This document shows positions 5,184 to 6,158 of a DNA stretch of 6,158 nucleotides, in pieces; within the stretch, counting starts at the first letter, position 1, and every line of letters begins with the position of its first letter. A program made the translations under genes and the position numbers. Location of the stretch: the NCBI GenBank assembly GCA_038251625.1, contig JBBSBE010000190.1, forward strand, positions 1-6,158, written 5' to 3'. The notes under the pieces are model-generated. The model searched no databases. It had not been told where the DNA came from and worked only from the letters and a program-made list of their open reading frames with translations. This stretch comes from JBBQXK01 sp038251625 (GTDB lineage Bacteria > Pseudomonadota > Alphaproteobacteria > Rhodobacterales > Rhodobacteraceae).

Positions 5184-6158
5184 AATGGGGCTCTGATGAT
5201 GTAACCGCCCCCCGACGGCATCTCTGTGCCAAGGTGGGTCTGTGAGGATCCACAAAGGGGAGCGGTCATGTCGGAGATTATCACGGTCGGACTCGATCTG
5301 GCGAAGAATGTGTTTCAGGTCCATGGCGCTGACGGCGTAGGCCGTGCAGTGCTGCGCAAGAAGCTGCGGCGAGCGCAGGTGTTGGAGTTCTTTCGGCAGC
5401 TGCCACGTTGCGTTGTCGCGATGGAAGCGTGTGGCGGCGCTCACTTCTGGGCGCGCGAGATCGGCAAGCTGGGCCATGGCGTTCGGCTGATCCCACCGGC
5501 CTACGTCAAACCCTTCGTCAAGCGCCAGAAAAACGATGCGGCAGACGCTGAGGCGATCTGTGAAGCGGCGGTGCGCCCGACCATGCGTTTTGTGCCGGTG
5601 AAGAGTGAAGAGGTTCAGGGTGCGGCGATGGTCTTCCGGGTTCGCGAGTTGTTGATCCGGCAGCGGACACAGGATATCAACGCCCTGCGCGGCCATCTGA
5701 CCGAGTTCGGACAGGTCGTGCCGCAGGGGGCGGCCAATGCATCGAAACTGATTGCAATTGTCGAGGATCCGGAAAGCGGCCTTCCTGCCGATGCCATCCC
5801 CACGCTGAAGGTCCTGATCACGGCGCTCACCCATCTGGAGGCGGAGATCGGGAAGCTGAATGCAGAGATCGCCCGCCGGGCCAAAGAAAATGACGTGGCC
5901 CGGCGCTTGATGACGATCCCAGGCATCGGCCCACTGATCGCCACGGCCATCGCAGTGCTGGCCCCGCCGCCGGAGACCTTCCGCAAGGCACGAGACTTTG
6001 CGGCCTGGCTTGGTCTGGTGCCACGACAGCATTCGACCGGAGGAAAGCAGCGCCTCGGGGCCACGACCCGAATGGGCGAACGATCCTTGCGACGCTTGCT
6101 GATCATCGGTGCCAACAGCATCATCATAAAACGCCACGTCCATGCTGCGGCCAAGCCA
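5184..6158 (+). mobile_element. IS110-family (IS1111-like) insertion sequence, left part
   Basis: The element interrupts the IS481 transposase gene in the opposite orientation. Its left limit is inferred from where IS481 likeness ends; no terminal repeat is needed, since IS110-family elements usually lack conventional terminal repeats and long target duplications. About 84 nt of non-coding sequence precede the transposase. The right end lies outside the window. Confidence 0.7.
5268..6158 (+). CDS. IS110-family transposase (DEDD), 3' end outside window
   Basis: An open frame of exactly 297 codons runs from the ATG at 5268 to the window edge with no stop. GGGGAG (5257-5262) lies 5 nt upstream as the ribosome site. 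The N-terminal RuvC-like DEDD domain is intact: ITVGLDLAKNVFQVHG (D10), VAMEACGGAHFWARE (E53), and VKRQKNDAADAEAICEA (D90, D93). RPTMRFVPVKSEE follows, typical of the IS1111-like branch. A helical region spans about 120-210, then the transposase_20 (IS116/IS110/IS902) domain: LMTIPGIGPLIATAIAV (214-230) and FAAWLGLVPRQHSTGGKQRL (244-263) with the conserved Ser256, and MGERSLRRLLIIGA. Family members are usually about 340 residues, so some 40 are missing. These enzymes recombine DNA guided by an element-encoded bridge (seek) RNA. No frameshift is seen; the enzyme may be active. Confidence 0.92.
   Translation, partial: MSEIITVGLDLAKNVFQVHGADGVGRAVLRKKLRRAQVLEFFRQLPRCVVAMEACGGAHFWAREIGKLGHGVRLIPPAYVKPFVKRQKNDAADAEAICEAAVRPTMRFVPVKSEEVQGAAMVFRVRELLIRQRTQDINALRGHLTEFGQVVPQGAANASKLIAIVEDPESGLPADAIPTLKVLITALTHLEAEIGKLNAEIARRAKENDVARRLMTIPGIGPLIATAIAVLAPPPETFRKARDFAAWLGLVPRQHSTGGKQRLGATTRMGERSLRRLLIIGANSIIIKRHVHAAAKP

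Noticed and set aside
5241..5254. TGTG-AGGATC-CACA as a structured bridge-RNA element or operator upstream of the IS110 transposase
   Set aside because: Only a 4-bp arm pair, within chance expectation; no further pairing supports a structured RNA.
4659..6143. A single 494-residue minus-strand frame joining the IS481 end with an N-terminal half
   Set aside because: The upstream half is antisense to the intact IS110 transposase, has low-complexity shadow composition and no domain likeness. Only the part from about 5183 down is a real transposase.
1..6158. CRISPR arrays, tRNA or rRNA genes, tandem repeats
   Set aside because: No regularly spaced repeats and no recognisable RNA-gene motifs were seen on either strand.

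Overview
The window is GC-rich with strong Shine-Dalgarno sequences. Its gene types (CrgA-like LysR regulator, pirin, IS481- and IS1111-like IS110-family transposases, a phage-tail-type domain ending in ETDY) suggest an alphaproteobacterium, probably near Rhodobacterales. This is an inference from sequence style; no taxonomic marker is present.

Layout. (1) Bases 1-415 carry the 3' end of a phage-tail-like gene. (2) Bases 457-1472, minus strand, hold a two-gene unit: a Tat-exported YcaC/isochorismatase-type hydrolase followed, with a 1-nt stop/start overlap, by a two-helix membrane protein. (3) A LysR regulator starting at a TTG codon (1586-2479, plus strand) is divergent from the hydrolase. 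(4) Bases 2537-4506, minus strand, hold a three-gene unit in the order doxX-like membrane protein, Fe-S protein (Fer4_19 plus two CDGSH motifs), pirin. It converges on the LysR gene, and a hairpin lies between the two. (5) From about 4645 to the right edge lies mobile DNA: the 3' part of an IS481-family transposase (minus strand), cut off by an IS110-family element (plus strand) whose transposase runs off the window.

The most interesting signal is regulatory. The promoter regions of the two minus-strand units, 3 kb apart, share an operator-like block (15/18 core positions identical, with a conserved AATAT extension at fixed spacing). It has the same orientation and nearly the same distance to the first start codon (84 and 87 nt). 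The copy at 1557-1584 also abuts the LysR start codon. The simplest reading is that this LysR protein controls both units and itself. That would make hydrolase, small membrane protein, DoxX, Fe-S protein and pirin one regulon, plausibly a redox, quinone or electrophile response spanning periplasm, membrane and cytoplasm. The individual families are known. The regulon assignment, the Tat-exported hydrolase with a possible internal start, and the stand-alone membrane domain are the parts that deserve checking.
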